Of a stretch of DNA of 64,000 nucleotides, positions 9,172 to 18,195 are shown piece by piece (position 1 is the first letter of the stretch; each line of letters begins with the position of its first letter). The stretch is from Rhodospirillaceae bacterium (GTDB lineage: Bacteria > Pseudomonadota > Alphaproteobacteria > DSM-16000 > Inquilinaceae): NCBI GenBank assembly GCA_020638595.1, contig JACKIG010000010.1:117747-181746 (forward strand). Reading direction: 5' to 3'. A program made the translations under genes and the position numbers. The notes beneath the pieces are model-generated. The model was not told the DNA's origin. It was given only the letters and a program-made list of their open reading frames with translations, and did no database searches.

Positions 9172-9999
9172 CGGCGGCGCGTCGTCCGGCAGCGCCCGCG
9201 TGGCCACGGCCATGCGGTAGATCGCATGCGGGCTGGTCAGGAAATAGCGCAGGAACAGCCGCCGGGGTTCCTGCATCGTGCGGTACAGCCATTCCATGCC
9301 GATGGTCTGCACCCAATCGGGCGCGCGGCGCACGAACCCGGACAGGAAATCGAACAGCCCGCCGCAGGGATGAATCCAGGTCACGCCCGCCAGCCTGTGG
9401 CGGTGGGCAATGGCGAACCCCTCCTGAAAGCGGCGGCCGCGGGCGATCCACAGGACGTCGGCGCCGGAGGCCACCACCTCCTCGATGATCCCGACCTCTT
9501 CGCTCTGCGCGAAATAGCCGTCGCGATGGCCGGCGATCCGCAGGTTGGGATAGGCGGCCCGCACATTGGCAACCGCGGCGTCGTTCACCTCCCGTGTCGC
9601 CCCCAGCATGTAGAACGACAGGCCGGCGGCCTCGGCGGCCGCGGCGCAATCGTGGAAGAAATCGGTCGTCGCCACCCGCTCCGGCAGGGGAGCATGCGTC
9701 AAGAGCCGGCTGGCCCAGACCAGCGACATGCCGTCGGCATGCATCAGGTCGGCCTGATCCATCCACGCCCTGAATTCGGCATCACGCCCGTACAGCGAAA
9801 CCGCCTGGCCGTTGGCATCGAACACCAGCCGCGCCGGCAGCTGGCGGCCGGCCGCCACATTGCGCCGCCAGTCGGCGACCATCTGCTGCGCCAGCTCCGG
9901 CCCCGTCATGCGGTCCGTGGCGATCCCGCCGACCTGCACGCGGGCCGGCCGCGGACGGGCCGGCCCGTCCGCCACCGGCGCATTCTGCTGCATTGCCAT
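9157..9999 (-). CDS. WecG/TagA/CpsF family glycosyltransferase
   Basis: 280 residues from ATG 9999, with GAGGGG upstream. It shows the family pattern: RLVFDANGQAVSLY, ADLMHADGMSLVWASRLL, a Rossmann-like FYMLGATREVNDAAVANV, then ARGRRFQEGF and the C-terminal WLYRTMQEPRRLFLRYF, a basic amphipathic stretch typical of the membrane-binding tail. The conserved Asp in the HADG segment is present. These GT26 enzymes transfer N-acetylmannosaminuronate, ManNAc or glucose onto a lipid-linked sugar. It lies 17 bp downstream of the wzc-like gene on the same strand and is probably co-transcribed with it. Confidence 0.9.
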   Translation of the reverse strand: MAMQQNAPVADGPARPRPARVQVGGIATDRMTGPELAQQMVADWRRNVAAGRQLPARLVFDANGQAVSLYGRDAEFRAWMDQADLMHADGMSLVWASRLLTHAPLPERVATTDFFHDCAAAAEAAGLSFYMLGATREVNDAAVANVRAAYPNLRIAGHRDGYFAQSEEVGIIEEVVASGADVLWIARGRRFQEGFAIAHRHRLAGVTWIHPCGGLFDFLSGFVRRAPDWVQTIGMEWLYRTMQEPRRLFLRYFLTSPHAIYRMAVATRALPDDAPPSGRP

Positions 10000-10016
10000 G
10001 CCGGCCTTGCCCCTCG

Positions 10017-12236
10017 TCAATCCTGGCGGGTGATCTGCGGTGGAACGTGGGTGAGGACGGCACCGATCGCCGCGGCCTGGCCGTCGCCGAAGATGGCGGC
10101 CGCGCGGGCAAGCTGCTGGCGCGGGGTGCGCCGCCACCGCACCGTCAGCAGCGCGGCATCCACCAGCCCGGCAAGCAGCCGGCCGTCCGGGGCAATCAGC
10201 AGGCCCGGCGAATCCAGGATGATGACCTCGTATTCCAGGCGCAGCCGGCGGATCAGCTCGGCCATTGCCGGGCCGCCCAGCAGCGATCCGGTGCCGGCGC
10301 CGGGCTGGCCCGCCGCGATCACCATCGTCCCGGACGCCGGGTCTTCCTGGATGATCGCCTCGGCGGTGGCCTTGCCGGTCAGGAAGGACGCCAGGCCCTG
10401 CTGCATCGGCAGGCGCAACAGCCGCCCCAGCCTGGAATGGCGGAAGTCGCAGTCGACCAGGATGGTCCGGTGGTCGGACTGCGTCATCGCCCGCGCCAGC
10501 AGCACCGCCAGCGTCGTCTTGCCCTCGCGGCGCCGCGGCGACGTGACCAGGACCACCTGGCCGTCGCGCCGCTGCCTGGCCGCCAGCGAGATGTTGATCG
10601 ACAGCGTCTGCATCGCCTTTTCGACGTCGCCGTAGGCCTGCGGCAACAGCGTCCGGGACGCGGACCGCAGCGCCGCCCAACCCTGCCCCAGGCGCGGCAC
10701 GGTGCCGAAGACGTTCAGGCCGACCAGTTGCTGGATCTCGAACGGTGTCCGGAAGGTGGTGGACAGCAGCTCCAGCGCCAGGGCGACGCCGAAGGCAAGG
10801 AAGGTCGACAGCACCGCGGCGCCGACCATCATCACCATCTTGCTGGGACCCACCGGCACGACCGGGATATTGGCCGACGACACGATCCAGGCATCGGGTT
10901 CGTCGACGACCAGCTGTTCGGCCTCGCGCGTGCGGTTCAGGAACGTCTCGTACATTTGCCGGGTCGCCTGGGCTTCCTGCTCCAGCACCCGCAGGCCGGC
11001 CGCGCCTTCGTTCACCTGGGCGTACAGGTCCTCCAGCTCCTGCAAGCGATCCTGCAAGAGGCTCAGTTCCTGCGCCGCCGTCTCGGCATCGACGCGCAGC
11101 GATGAGACGGCGCTGTCGACGGCGCTGGTCAGCTGCCCGCTCAACGACGCGATCTCGGCATTGATGTTCTGGATGATGGGGTGGCGCGCATCGTACTGGC
11201 TGGACAGCTCGGCGCGCTGCTGCACCAGCGTGGCCAGGTTTTCCCGCAGCGCACCGATCACCGGCGAATCCAGCATGCCGGTCACAGCCTCCGCCCCGCG
11301 CGTGCGGTAGACCTCATAGACGCGGTCATAGCGCGCCTGGCTGGACTGCAGGGTCGCCCGGGTGCGGGCCACCTGCTCGTTGACGATCGACAGCTCTTCC
11401 TGGATGCGCACGGGGTCGCGGTCGCCCAGGTCCGACAGCTGGCGGCGATAGGCTTCCAGGCGCTCCTCGGCCTCCTCCGTCTGCTCGCGCATCCGCGTCA
11501 GGCTTTCGCTCAACCACACCTGGGTCTCGCGCATGGCGTCGAAACGCGCCTGCAACTGCTGGGTGATGTATTTCTCTGCGAAGGCGTCGGCGATTTCCGC
11601 CGCCTGGACCGGGTCCTCCGACGTGAAGCTGATGGCGATCACCTGCGATCGGCCGACCTGCTCGACCCGCAGGTTGCCCAGCACCTCCTCCACCACGCGG
11701 TCACGCTGGCGCTGGGCCACCACCTCGGGGGGAAGGTCCTCCTCCTCCACCTCGTCGCCGCCCAGGCCGAGAGAGGCCAGCACATCCTTGGCCATGCCGC
11801 TGATCCCGTTCAGCAGCGTTGCCAGCCCGCCCGGGGTTTGCAGGGCCGGATTGAATTCGGGCACCGTGTCCAGCACCAGGTCTTCCACCACCCGGTCGCC
11901 GACCCCGCGGGACGCGATGACCTGGATCTGGCTCTCGATCGCCGGCACGTTGGACTGGAACAGGCGGATCACCGGGTCGGCGGACACGCCTTCGGCCTGG
12001 CGCGGATCGAACATCAGGGTGGTCGTGGCGTTGTAGCGCGGGACGATGCTCTTGATCGCGAACACCGCCAGGCCCAGGCAGGCAAGGATGATCAGGATGA
12101 TCACCAGCTTGCGGCGCCACAGCACCCCCAGAAGCTCGCGCAACCCCATGCTCGGCGGCCGCTGCGCATAGAACGACTCGGCAACGCCTTCGCTCTGCGG
12201 CGCGGGTGGGCCGGCCCGGTACATCGACGTCACCAT
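10017..12236 (-). CDS. Wzc-like polysaccharide co-polymerase / BY-kinase-type ATPase without Tyr tail
   Basis: 739 residues. There is an N-terminal Wzz domain: membrane segment at about 38-58, LMFDPRQ, a long periplasmic coiled coil with SQYDARHPIIQNINAEIASL, and a second membrane segment near 480. It is followed by a CpsD-type ATPase: Walker A SPRRREGKTTL at about 566-576, Walker A' LVDCDFRHS at about 594-602 and Walker B VIILDSP at about 672. The usual Pro in Walker A is replaced by an Arg run. The C-terminus ends ...THVPPQITRQD and lacks the Tyr-rich cluster that BY-kinases autophosphorylate. It sets glycan chain length and couples to export in the inner membrane. It heads a minus-strand unit with the WecG-type gene. 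Confidence 0.92.
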   Translation of the reverse strand: MVTSMYRAGPPAPQSEGVAESFYAQRPPSMGLRELLGVLWRRKLVIILIILACLGLAVFAIKSIVPRYNATTTLMFDPRQAEGVSADPVIRLFQSNVPAIESQIQVIASRGVGDRVVEDLVLDTVPEFNPALQTPGGLATLLNGISGMAKDVLASLGLGGDEVEEEDLPPEVVAQRQRDRVVEEVLGNLRVEQVGRSQVIAISFTSEDPVQAAEIADAFAEKYITQQLQARFDAMRETQVWLSESLTRMREQTEEAEERLEAYRRQLSDLGDRDPVRIQEELSIVNEQVARTRATLQSSQARYDRVYEVYRTRGAEAVTGMLDSPVIGALRENLATLVQQRAELSSQYDARHPIIQNINAEIASLSGQLTSAVDSAVSSLRVDAETAAQELSLLQDRLQELEDLYAQVNEGAAGLRVLEQEAQATRQMYETFLNRTREAEQLVVDEPDAWIVSSANIPVVPVGPSKMVMMVGAAVLSTFLAFGVALALELLSTTFRTPFEIQQLVGLNVFGTVPRLGQGWAALRSASRTLLPQAYGDVEKAMQTLSINISLAARQRRDGQVVLVTSPRRREGKTTLAVLLARAMTQSDHRTILVDCDFRHSRLGRLLRLPMQQGLASFLTGKATAEAIIQEDPASGTMVIAAGQPGAGTGSLLGGPAMAELIRRLRLEYEVIILDSPGLLIAPDGRLLAGLVDAALLTVRWRRTPRQQLARAAAIFGDGQAAAIGAVLTHVPPQITRQD

Positions 12237-12299
12237 GGTCTCTCGTCTTCGCGGCTCAAGTCAGTCCCTCGGTCGCGTGGACCCGCCGGCCGGCCACTG

Positions 12300-13526
12300 T
12301 CAAGTCCGTTCGGTGCCATGACACGCAACCTCCGCAGCCTGGGGGCCAGCTTGCCACGCCGGTTGGCCCGGAACCAGCCGCCAGCCCGGCACCAGCACGT
12401 CGAGATAGCCCACACTGGCGGCCTGGATGCTGAAATCGCCCGCGCGCGCCTGCAGCCGGGCGCGGTCCGGCGGCGCGTCCAGCACGCCGGCCAGCGCCTG
12501 CGCCAGCGCGCCCTCGTCGCCGACCGGCACCAGCGGGCCGTAGGCCCCGGGTTCCAGGATCTCGCGGGGGCCGTGCGGGCAGTCGGTGGCAACGACCGGG
12601 GTGCCGCAGGCCATCGCCTCCACCAGCACGTTGGGGCTGCCTTCCCTGCGCGACGACAGGGCCAGCACCGCGGCCCGGCGCATATAGGGCAGGGCGTCGA
12701 TGACGAAGCCCGGCAGGCTGACGGCGCCTGCAAGGCCGCGCGCGCGCACCTGCGCCTCCAGGCCCGCGCGTTCGTCGCCTTCGCCCAGGATCACCAGGCG
12801 CACGTCGCGGTCGCTGCGCAGGCGCGCGACGGCATCGATCAGCAGGCCGAAATCCTTGACTGGATGTAGCCGGCCGACGCCGAGCACGACCGGCGGCATG
12901 CCCGGCGCAAACCACGGATGGTCGACGGGCGCGTCCCACCGCCGCGGGAAGTCGTCCGTCACGACCGGGTTGTTGATGACGTGGAAGCGGCCGCGCGGCA
13001 CGCGGGAAAAGGCCGCCTTGTCATCGGCAACGCCGGCCGATACAGCGATCAGGCCATGGGCGCGGGGGTAGATGAAGGGCACCATCCGGTGCGCCAGCTT
13101 GACCCCCAGGCCGCGGGCGTCCTTCTGTTCCGTCGCCGCGGTCGCGCGCTCGCTGACGACGATGCGGGTGCCCGACCGTGCCAGCGCCCCCGCCAGCAGG
13201 GCGGCGGCGTTGATGTGCATCTGGCTGGCCAGCAGCGCTGCGGGCCGCCGGCGGCGCAGATAGCGGGCCAGCGGCACGATGCTGGCAAGCGTGCTGCCGC
13301 GGTCCAGTACGATCAGCGGCACCCCGGCGGGCACGACGTCCAGCAGCTCCCCCTCCGCCACCGTCGCCACCAGCTCCACCGCCACGCCCTGGGCCTGCAT
13401 GCCGGCGGCCAGGTTCAGCATCATGCGTTCCGCGCCGCCGCCGCGCAGGTCGCGCAGGAAGACGGTGACCAACGGCTGGCCGTCCCGGCCGCCATGCGGG
13501 TCGAGGGGGGCGGCTAGAGTGTCCAT
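12300..13526 (-). CDS. Glycosyltransferase family 4
   Basis: 408 residues from ATG 13526. The N-terminal domain begins TVFLRDLRGGGAERMMLNLA, the classic acceptor-side GG(A)E motif of GT4. Further features are VSERATAATEQKD, VSAGVADD, VINNPVV, VVLGVGRLHPVKDFGLLIDA and SSRREGSPNVLVEAMACGTPVVATD, with E-x7-E in the donor site. The start overlaps the end of the upstream DUF882 gene by 13 bp, which argues for co-translation. It is 63 bp upstream of the wzc-like gene and in the same direction. Likely a cytoplasmic repeat-unit transferase. Confidence 0.9.
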   Translation of the reverse strand: MDTLAAPLDPHGGRDGQPLVTVFLRDLRGGGAERMMLNLAAGMQAQGVAVELVATVAEGELLDVVPAGVPLIVLDRGSTLASIVPLARYLRRRRPAALLASQMHINAAALLAGALARSGTRIVVSERATAATEQKDARGLGVKLAHRMVPFIYPRAHGLIAVSAGVADDKAAFSRVPRGRFHVINNPVVTDDFPRRWDAPVDHPWFAPGMPPVVLGVGRLHPVKDFGLLIDAVARLRSDRDVRLVILGEGDERAGLEAQVRARGLAGAVSLPGFVIDALPYMRRAAVLALSSRREGSPNVLVEAMACGTPVVATDCPHGPREILEPGAYGPLVPVGDEGALAQALAGVLDAPPDRARLQARAGDFSIQAASVGYLDVLVPGWRLVPGQPAWQAGPQAAEVACHGTERT

Positions 13527-14149
13527 GTGCGCACCGGGCCGGTATCGACGTGGATGAAGCCCGAGGCCGGGTAAAAGCCGACGCCGCCGGCCTGCAGGGC
13601 GATCGCCGCGTCGCGCAGTGCGCCCAGGTCGAAGCCCGGCACGAAGAAATCCGCGGCCAGCCCCCGCATGTGCAGGCTGTTGGGCGCCACGCCTTCGCTG
13701 ATCGTCGCCAGCATCGCGTTGGTGCGCGGCGTGCGATAGCCGGACACGATGTGCAGCGGCCGCTGTTCGGCGGCAAGGTGCAGGGCGTGCAGGACCTCCA
13801 GCAGCGCCAGGTCCATGACGATCACGGCATTCTCGCGCCAGTCGCGCATGAACCGGTTGAACCGGTCCCGCACCGCGGCGTCGTAGAGGCCGAGGCCGGT
13901 ATAGGCCGCCTGGAAGACCTCGCCGGTGTTCTCGTTTTCCAGCCGCACCCATTTGTTGGCGCTGTCGAGGATGCGCAGCTGTTCGGCCAGCGGCAGGCCA
14001 CGGTCCAGCGGAAACCGCGGCTCCGGCGCCAGGCCGGGCGAATCGAGGGACTGCGCGCGGACGCGCGCGGCGCCCAGCGCCGCGGCGGATGCCATGACGA
14101 CGACCGCACGCCGGCCCAGCCGCTTCTGTCTGTAGGGATCCCCGGTCAT
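13514..14149 (-). CDS. DUF882 / peptidase M15-like exported protein (YcbK type)
   Basis: 211 residues with a Tat-like N-terminus (KRLGRRAVVVMASAAALG) cleaving near ARVRA. The C-terminal domain has the LAS-metallopeptidase zinc pattern: VSGYRTPRTNAML, SLHMRGLAADFF (His and Asp ligands) and FIHVDTGPVRTW (third His). Family members cut or remodel cell-wall peptides in the periplasm. It is the first gene of a minus-strand unit ending with the wzc-like and WecG-type genes, so it may open the wall for glycan export, but that is inference. A 306-bp spacer separates it from the divergent methyltransferase operon. Confidence 0.88.
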   Translation of the reverse strand: MTGDPYRQKRLGRRAVVVMASAAALGAARVRAQSLDSPGLAPEPRFPLDRGLPLAEQLRILDSANKWVRLENENTGEVFQAAYTGLGLYDAAVRDRFNRFMRDWRENAVIVMDLALLEVLHALHLAAEQRPLHIVSGYRTPRTNAMLATISEGVAPNSLHMRGLAADFFVPGFDLGALRDAAIALQAGGVGFYPASGFIHVDTGPVRTWTL

Positions 14150-14455
14150 CCTGCCCCGGTCATCGCGCCGTCGCGCGGGCGCATGCGTGCCACGGCCGCG
14201 GCGGCTGGGTTGCCTACCCTTGCCGATGCCATGGTCCCGACGATGTGTCGGTGATGATCATGGCAATAAAACATTACGGCACGGTTAGGAGCAATCGCGG
14301 CACGGGCGCGCACAAACCGCTGCGGCGCAAACGAACTGTTCACCGACATACACTTATGTTGGCGCTTGCGTGCGCGGGACGAGAGGCCATCTTGTCCCGA
14401 GACGCAGGGCTGCCCTGCGCCGGCATGCCGTCTGCCCGACGCTGGAGCCCACCCT
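14150..14455. promoter_or_regulatory. Divergent promoter region, methyltransferase operon / DUF882 operon
   Basis: This 306-bp spacer lies between diverging transcription units. It includes an AT-richer patch near 14257-14290 (CATGGCAATAAAACATTACG). No gene with protein character is visible and no consensus promoter could be fixed. Confidence 0.35.
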
Positions 14456-15691
14456 ATGGCCGTGACGGAACCCAGCAAGCCCTGCCCCAGCTGCGGCGCG
14501 CCGGCACCGCAGGTCTTCTACGAGGCCGCCGGTGTGCCGTCGAGCAGCACCGTCCTTCTGGATAACGCGGCAGAAGCGGCGGCGTTCCCGCGGGGCGACA
14601 TCCGGCTGGCCCATTGCCGGTCGTGCGGGTTCATCTTCAACGCCGCTTTCGACCCGCGCCTGACCGAATATTCCGCCCGGTACGAGGAGACGCAGGGCTT
14701 CTCGCCCACCTTCAACCGCTTCCAGCGCGAGCTGGCGGAACGCCTGATCGACCGCCACGGCCTGGCCGGCAAGACGATCGTCGAGATCGGCTGCGGCAAG
14801 GGGGAGTTCCTGGCGCTGGTCTCGGCGATGGGCGGCTGCCACGGCGTCGGGTTCGACCCGGTGTTCGACCCCGCGCGCGTCGACCCGGAAACGGCGGCGC
14901 GCGTGACCTTCGTGCAGGACCTGTTCGGCGAGGGCAATGCCGGCCCGCCCGCGGACTGCCTCTGCTGCAAGATGACGCTGGAGCATATCCCCGATGTCGG
15001 CGACTTCCTGGCGATGGTGGGGCGCACCATCGGACCCGGGCGGCGGCCGCTGCTGTTCTTCCAGGTTCCGGACGCCACGCCGATCCTGCGGCATGTGGAA
15101 TTCTGGGACGTGTATTACGAGCACTGCTCGTACTTCACGCCGGCCACCCTTGCCAGGCTGTTCGCCCGCAGCGGTTTCGACGTGCTGGATGTGTGGACCG
15201 GCTATGGCGGCCAGTACCTGATGATCGAGGCGCGCCCGTCGGCCGCACCCGTGCCCCCGCCGGACCCGGACGCCGGGCTGGCGGCGCTGGTGGCCGGGTT
15301 CGCGGCCGCCGCGCGCGAAGCGGCCGCAGCCTGGCGCCGGCTGTTCGCCGGGTGGTCCGCCGCGGGGGAGCGCGTGGTGCTGTGGGGGTCGGGGTCGAAG
15401 GCCGTATCCTTCCTGACCACGCTGGGCTCGGCCGGCGCGGTGGAGGGGGTGGTGGACATCAACCCCTACCGCCAGGGCCGGTACATGCCGGGCATCGACC
15501 GGCCCATCCTGGCGCCGGAGACGCTGAGCGCACTCAAGCCCGACCGGGTGGTGGTGATGAACCCGGTCTATGTGGAGGAAATAACGGCCCAGCTTCGTGC
15601 GATGGGCCTGGGGCCGGCCGTCGTGGCGGCGACCGCCATGCCGGCCGCACCGCAGCCGCAGGAGGCGACCTGTGCAGGCCACGACCGATAA
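14456..15691 (+). CDS. Zinc-ribbon SAM-dependent methyltransferase, copy 1 of 3
   Basis: 411 residues from ATG 14456. Three parts are visible: a zinc ribbon (CPSCGAP ... CRSCGF), a class I SAM domain with motif I IVEIGCGKGEFL at about 95-110 and LEHIPDVGDFL, and a C-terminal Methyltransf_14-like domain with VVLWGSGSKAVSFL and VDINPYRQGRYMPG. Enzymes with this architecture C-methylate nucleotide-linked ketosugars. The next gene starts inside this one (20-bp overlap) on AGGAGG, so translation is coupled. It is the first gene of a five-gene operon with a cytidylyltransferase and a PIG-L deacetylase. Confidence 0.88.
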   Translation: MAVTEPSKPCPSCGAPAPQVFYEAAGVPSSSTVLLDNAAEAAAFPRGDIRLAHCRSCGFIFNAAFDPRLTEYSARYEETQGFSPTFNRFQRELAERLIDRHGLAGKTIVEIGCGKGEFLALVSAMGGCHGVGFDPVFDPARVDPETAARVTFVQDLFGEGNAGPPADCLCCKMTLEHIPDVGDFLAMVGRTIGPGRRPLLFFQVPDATPILRHVEFWDVYYEHCSYFTPATLARLFARSGFDVLDVWTGYGGQYLMIEARPSAAPVPPPDPDAGLAALVAGFAAAAREAAAAWRRLFAGWSAAGERVVLWGSGSKAVSFLTTLGSAGAVEGVVDINPYRQGRYMPGIDRPILAPETLSALKPDRVVVMNPVYVEEITAQLRAMGLGPAVVAATAMPAAPQPQEATCAGHDR

Positions 15692-16895
15692 CGGCCGGAA
15701 CGCGACGGCGGAGGACGAATGCCGGTCCTGCCCCGTCTGCGGGGCCGGCGGCTTCGAGACCTTCTTTACCGTGGAGAGGCTGCCGTCGCTGTCCTGCGCG
15801 CTGTGGCCGACCGCCGAAGCGGCCCGGGCGTGCCCGCGGGGGACGATTGCGCTGGCCGGGTGCCGGTCCTGCGGCTTCATCGCCAATGCCGACTTCGATC
15901 CGTCCCTGACGGAATACGACGCGACCTATGAGAATGCCCTGCACTTCTCCGCCGTCTTCCGCGCCTATGCCGAGCGCGAGGCGGAACACCTGATCGAGCG
16001 GTACCGGCTGCGCGGCAAGCGCATCGTCGAGATCGGCTGCGGCGACGGACAGTTCCTGTCGGCGCTGTGCCGGCTGGGCGGCAACACCGGCGACGGATAC
16101 GACCCCAGCTTCGTACCCGACAACCATGCCCCGCCGCTGGATTCCGGCGTGCGGATCGAGCCGCGCTACTACACCGAAGCCGACGCCGCCCAGGCCCCGG
16201 ACCTGATCCTGTGCCGTCAGGTGCTGGAGCATATCCCCGATCCCACGGGCTTCCTCAGGATGATCCGCGCCGGGCTGGGCGGCCGGACCCGCACCGTCCT
16301 GTCGTTCGAGGTGCCGAACGCCGACTACCTGATCGCCGACCTGTCGGTCTGGGACCTGATCTACGAGCATTGCACCTATTTCACCGCGCCGGCCCTGCAA
16401 TCCCTGTTCGCCGGTGCGGGCTTCGACGTGCGCGAGGTGCGTACCGGCTTCGGCGGCCTGAACCTGCTGATCGAGGCCGTGCCCGCCAAGGGCGCCGGCA
16501 CCACCATGCCCACCGACCTGTCGGCGGAGATCGAGGCCGTCGCTGCGCGCATCGACGCCTTCCGCGGCCGGGCGGCGGCCCGCATCGCCCTGTGGTCGGC
16601 CCGGTTGCAGGGCTGGCGGGGCGAAGGGCGCCGCGTCTGCCTTTGGGGGGCGGGCGCGCGTTCGGCCATGTTCCTGTCGATGGTCGGCCGGCCGGACGCC
16701 GTCGGCGCGGTGGTCGACATCAACCCGCGCAAGCACGGTGCCTTCCTGCCCGGCACCGGACACCGTATCGACGCCCCGGCCGGCCTGCCGGCCTTCGCGC
16801 CCGACATCGTCCTGCTGATGAACCCGAACTACCGCCAAGAGGTCGGCGAAATGCTGGCCTCGCTCGGCCTCGCGGCCGAACTGGTGGTTCCGTGA
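15672..16895 (+). CDS. Zinc-ribbon SAM-dependent methyltransferase, copy 2 of 3
   Basis: 407 residues from GTG 15672, set by the AGGAGG about 8 nt upstream; in-frame upstream sequence lies inside the preceding gene. It has the same layout as its neighbour: CPVCGAG ... CRSCGF zinc ribbon, SAM motif I IVEIGCGDGQFL, CRQVLEHIPDPTGFL, and C-terminal VCLWGAGARSAMFL with VDINPRKHGAFLPG. It is clearly paralogous to the preceding gene but well diverged. Two near-paralogs side by side suggest two different methylation steps or a heteromeric enzyme. The following gene starts 37 bp downstream. Confidence 0.87.
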   Translation: MQATTDNGRNATAEDECRSCPVCGAGGFETFFTVERLPSLSCALWPTAEAARACPRGTIALAGCRSCGFIANADFDPSLTEYDATYENALHFSAVFRAYAEREAEHLIERYRLRGKRIVEIGCGDGQFLSALCRLGGNTGDGYDPSFVPDNHAPPLDSGVRIEPRYYTEADAAQAPDLILCRQVLEHIPDPTGFLRMIRAGLGGRTRTVLSFEVPNADYLIADLSVWDLIYEHCTYFTAPALQSLFAGAGFDVREVRTGFGGLNLLIEAVPAKGAGTTMPTDLSAEIEAVAARIDAFRGRAAARIALWSARLQGWRGEGRRVCLWGAGARSAMFLSMVGRPDAVGAVVDINPRKHGAFLPGTGHRIDAPAGLPAFAPDIVLLMNPNYRQEVGEMLASLGLAAELVVP

Positions 16896-16932
16896 GGCCG
16901 CGAACCGGCCCAAGAGAGGCGAGACCGACCGG

Positions 16933-18195
16933 ATGACCGACACGAAGACCGCATCGCCCGCCAGCTGCCGCTTCTGCGGGTCGACCGACCTGCACACCTT
17001 CGTCGATCTCGGCATGTCGCCGCTGTGCGAAACCTATCTGACCGCCGACCAGCTGGACCGGATGGAGCCGTTCTATCCCCTGACCGTACGCATATGCCGC
17101 GCCTGCCTGCTGGTGCAGCTGCGCGACTATGTCGACGCGCAGGAGATCTTTGAGGAGTACGCGTACTTCTCCTCCTACTCCGATTCCTGGCTGGCCCATG
17201 CCCGCACGTACAGTGAGCGGATGATCGACCGCTTCGGCCTGGACGCCGACAGCTTCGTGGTCGAGCTGGCCAGCAACGACGGCTATCTGCTGCGCAACTT
17301 CGTGGAACGCGGCATCCCCTGCCTGGGCATCGAGCCGGCGGCCAATGTCGCCAAGGTGGCGGTGGAGGCCGGGGTGCCGACGCGGGTGGAGTTCTTCGGC
17401 GTCGACAGCGCCCGCCGGCTGGCCGGCGAAGGCAAGCAGGCCGATCTCATCTGCGGCAACAACGTGCTGGCCCAGGTCCCCGACCTCAACGACTTCGTCG
17501 CCGGCATCAAGATCCTGCTGGCGCCCGGCGGCGTCGTCACCATCGAATGGCCGCACGTGCTGCAGCTGATGCGCCAGAACCAGTTCGACACGATCTACCA
17601 CGAGCATTTCTCGTACTTCTCGCTGCTGGTGCACGAGCGCATCTGGCAGCACCACGGCATGCGCGTCTTCGATGTGGAGGAGCTGCCCAGTCACGGCGGC
17701 TCGCTGCGCGTCTTCGGCTGCCATGCCGACGATGCCACGAAAGAGGACGGCGAAGGCCTGCGCCGCATGCGCATCATCGAGGAAATGGCCGGGATCGACC
17801 GGTTCGAGGGCTATGGCCACTACACCGAGCAGGTGGAGAAGACCAAGCACGCGCTGCTGACCTTCCTGATCGCGGCACGCGCAGAGGGCAAGCACATCGC
17901 CGGCTACGGCGCGCCGGGCAAGGGCAACACGCTGTTGAACTACTGCGGCATCCGCACCGATCTGATCGACTATCTGGTCGACCGCAATCCCTACAAGCAC
18001 GGCCGCTTCGCCCCGGGCACCCACATCCCGATCTTTCCGACCGACCAGCTGGAAAAGACCAAGCCCGACATCATCGTCATCATGCCGTGGAACCTGCGCG
18101 ACGAGATCGCGCGGCAGCTGGCCTATACCCGTGCCTGGGGCGCGCAGCTGGTGGTGGCGATCCCGACGCTGGAGATCGTGGAGGAAAGCCTGTGA
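16933..18195 (+). CDS. Zinc-ribbon SAM-dependent C-methyltransferase (NovU/TylC3 type), copy 3 of 3
   Basis: 420 residues. Zinc ribbon CRFCGSTDLHTFVDLG ... CRACLL, the segment FEEYAYFSSYSDSW, SAM motif VVELASNDGYLL, NNVLAQVPDLNDFV, the active-site region YHEHFSYFS, and C-terminal AGYGAPGKGNTLLNY with VDRNPYKHGRFAPG. This is the canonical sugar C-3/C-5 methyltransferase pattern, closer to characterised deoxysugar enzymes than the two preceding genes. Its stop overlaps the GTG start of the cytidylyltransferase gene (GTGA). It probably methylates an NDP-4-keto-deoxysugar made from CDP- or dTDP-hexose. Confidence 0.92.
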   Translation: MTDTKTASPASCRFCGSTDLHTFVDLGMSPLCETYLTADQLDRMEPFYPLTVRICRACLLVQLRDYVDAQEIFEEYAYFSSYSDSWLAHARTYSERMIDRFGLDADSFVVELASNDGYLLRNFVERGIPCLGIEPAANVAKVAVEAGVPTRVEFFGVDSARRLAGEGKQADLICGNNVLAQVPDLNDFVAGIKILLAPGGVVTIEWPHVLQLMRQNQFDTIYHEHFSYFSLLVHERIWQHHGMRVFDVEELPSHGGSLRVFGCHADDATKEDGEGLRRMRIIEEMAGIDRFEGYGHYTEQVEKTKHALLTFLIAARAEGKHIAGYGAPGKGNTLLNYCGIRTDLIDYLVDRNPYKHGRFAPGTHIPIFPTDQLEKTKPDIIVIMPWNLRDEIARQLAYTRAWGAQLVVAIPTLEIVEESL

